From Eubacteriales Family XIII. Incertae Sedis bacterium (GTDB lineage: Bacteria; Bacillota; Clostridia; Peptostreptococcales; Anaerovoracaceae): a stretch of 5,950 nucleotides of DNA. Every line of letters starts with the position of its first letter. The first letter of the stretch is position 1. The notes beneath the pieces are model-generated. The model was not told the DNA's origin. It made no database searches and saw nothing but the letters and a program-made list of their open reading frames with translations. The stretch is taken from NCBI GenBank assembly GCA_031269205.1, contig JAISZM010000002.1, positions 1 to 5,950 of the forward strand, in the 5' to 3' direction. A program made the translations under genes and the position numbers. Positions 5,633 to 5,950 of this stretch are shown one piece after another.

Positions 5633-5950
5633 TTACGGCCGATAAAGGATATTTGGGGCGCTGACTACTTCCTTGGGCGGGATAAGCCGGAGCCCCAGAT
5701 TGTCAAGCAGCGATTCCGGCAGCACGAGCATAGCCATCTGCATCGGGCTGACGTCGCCGCAGCCTTTTCTGACCGTCGAGTTCACATGCGAGCATATTTC
5801 CGCGAGCGTGTACGCATTCAAAGAATCCAGGGATGTTCCCTTGGGCAGTATCTTGCGCAGTTCCACATGATTTTTCTCACATGATCCTTTCTGGTCGAGC
5901 CTGTTCGGGTCGGTGAAATAGGTCGCACAGCGCAGCCCGCCGCTTTTGCA
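5633..5950 (-). CDS. IS30-family transposase, C-terminal part (5' end outside window)
   Basis: The minus strand is open for 105 residues from the right edge to TAA at 5635-5633. The motif GSCEKNHVELRKILPKGTS matches the end of the IS30 DDE catalytic domain, where this Glu (codon at 5878-5876) is the expected last catalytic residue. A further typical segment, SHVNS, follows, and the tail LPESLLDNLGLRLIPPKEV also fits Bacillota members. The conserved residues are intact and no frameshift is seen, so the element may be functional. The ATG at 5866 is internal to the family alignment and is not a real start. The transposase converges on pglC. Confidence 0.88.
   Translation of the reverse strand, partial: CKSGGLRCATYFTDPNRLDQKGSCEKNHVELRKILPKGTSLDSLNAYTLAEICSHVNSTVRKGCGDVSPMQMAMLVLPESLLDNLGLRLIPPKEVVSAPNILYRP

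Overview
The window looks like a chromosomal segment of a GC-rich, probably anaerobic bacterium. Coding regions are visibly GC-rich and use both AGG/ATA and GC-ending codons, the patA ribosome binding site is canonical, and the transposase is of the IS30 type common in Bacillota. A GC-rich Clostridia or Synergistota member is my best guess, but this is weak inference.

Layout: (1) 1-1248, minus strand, a fused two-domain ThrE-type amino-acid exporter that runs off the left edge. (2) 1249-1436, a divergent regulatory gap with a 9-bp tandem repeat and a perfect TATAAT. (3) 1437-2798, plus strand, a putrescine aminotransferase (PatA). (4) 2799-2957, a gap with a strong hairpin terminator between convergent genes. 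(5) 2958-4217, minus strand, a LegC/PglE-type DegT sugar aminotransferase. (6) 4218-4657, an AT-rich switch-like region with two copies of a 51-bp palindromic unit on either side of a well-formed sigma-70-type promoter, followed by a remnant of an AAA ATPase gene. (7) 4658-5371, plus strand, a PglC-type phosphoglycosyl transferase with an unusual repetitive insertion. (8) 5372-5632, noncoding DNA with two IS30-end-like motifs. (9) 5633-5950, minus strand, the C-terminal part of an IS30-family transposase that runs off the right edge.

Functionally, ThrE and PatA point to amino-acid and polyamine handling. The DegT aminotransferase and PglC point to a surface-glycan or protein-glycosylation locus: the aminotransferase would make a UDP-4-amino-4,6-dideoxy sugar, and PglC-type enzymes move a related sugar phosphate onto undecaprenyl phosphate. 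The most interesting feature is the promoter between these two divergent sugar genes. It is flanked by inverted copies of the same 15-bp arm, an arrangement compatible with an invertible or deletable (phase-variable) promoter. No recombinase gene is visible, so this remains a hypothesis.
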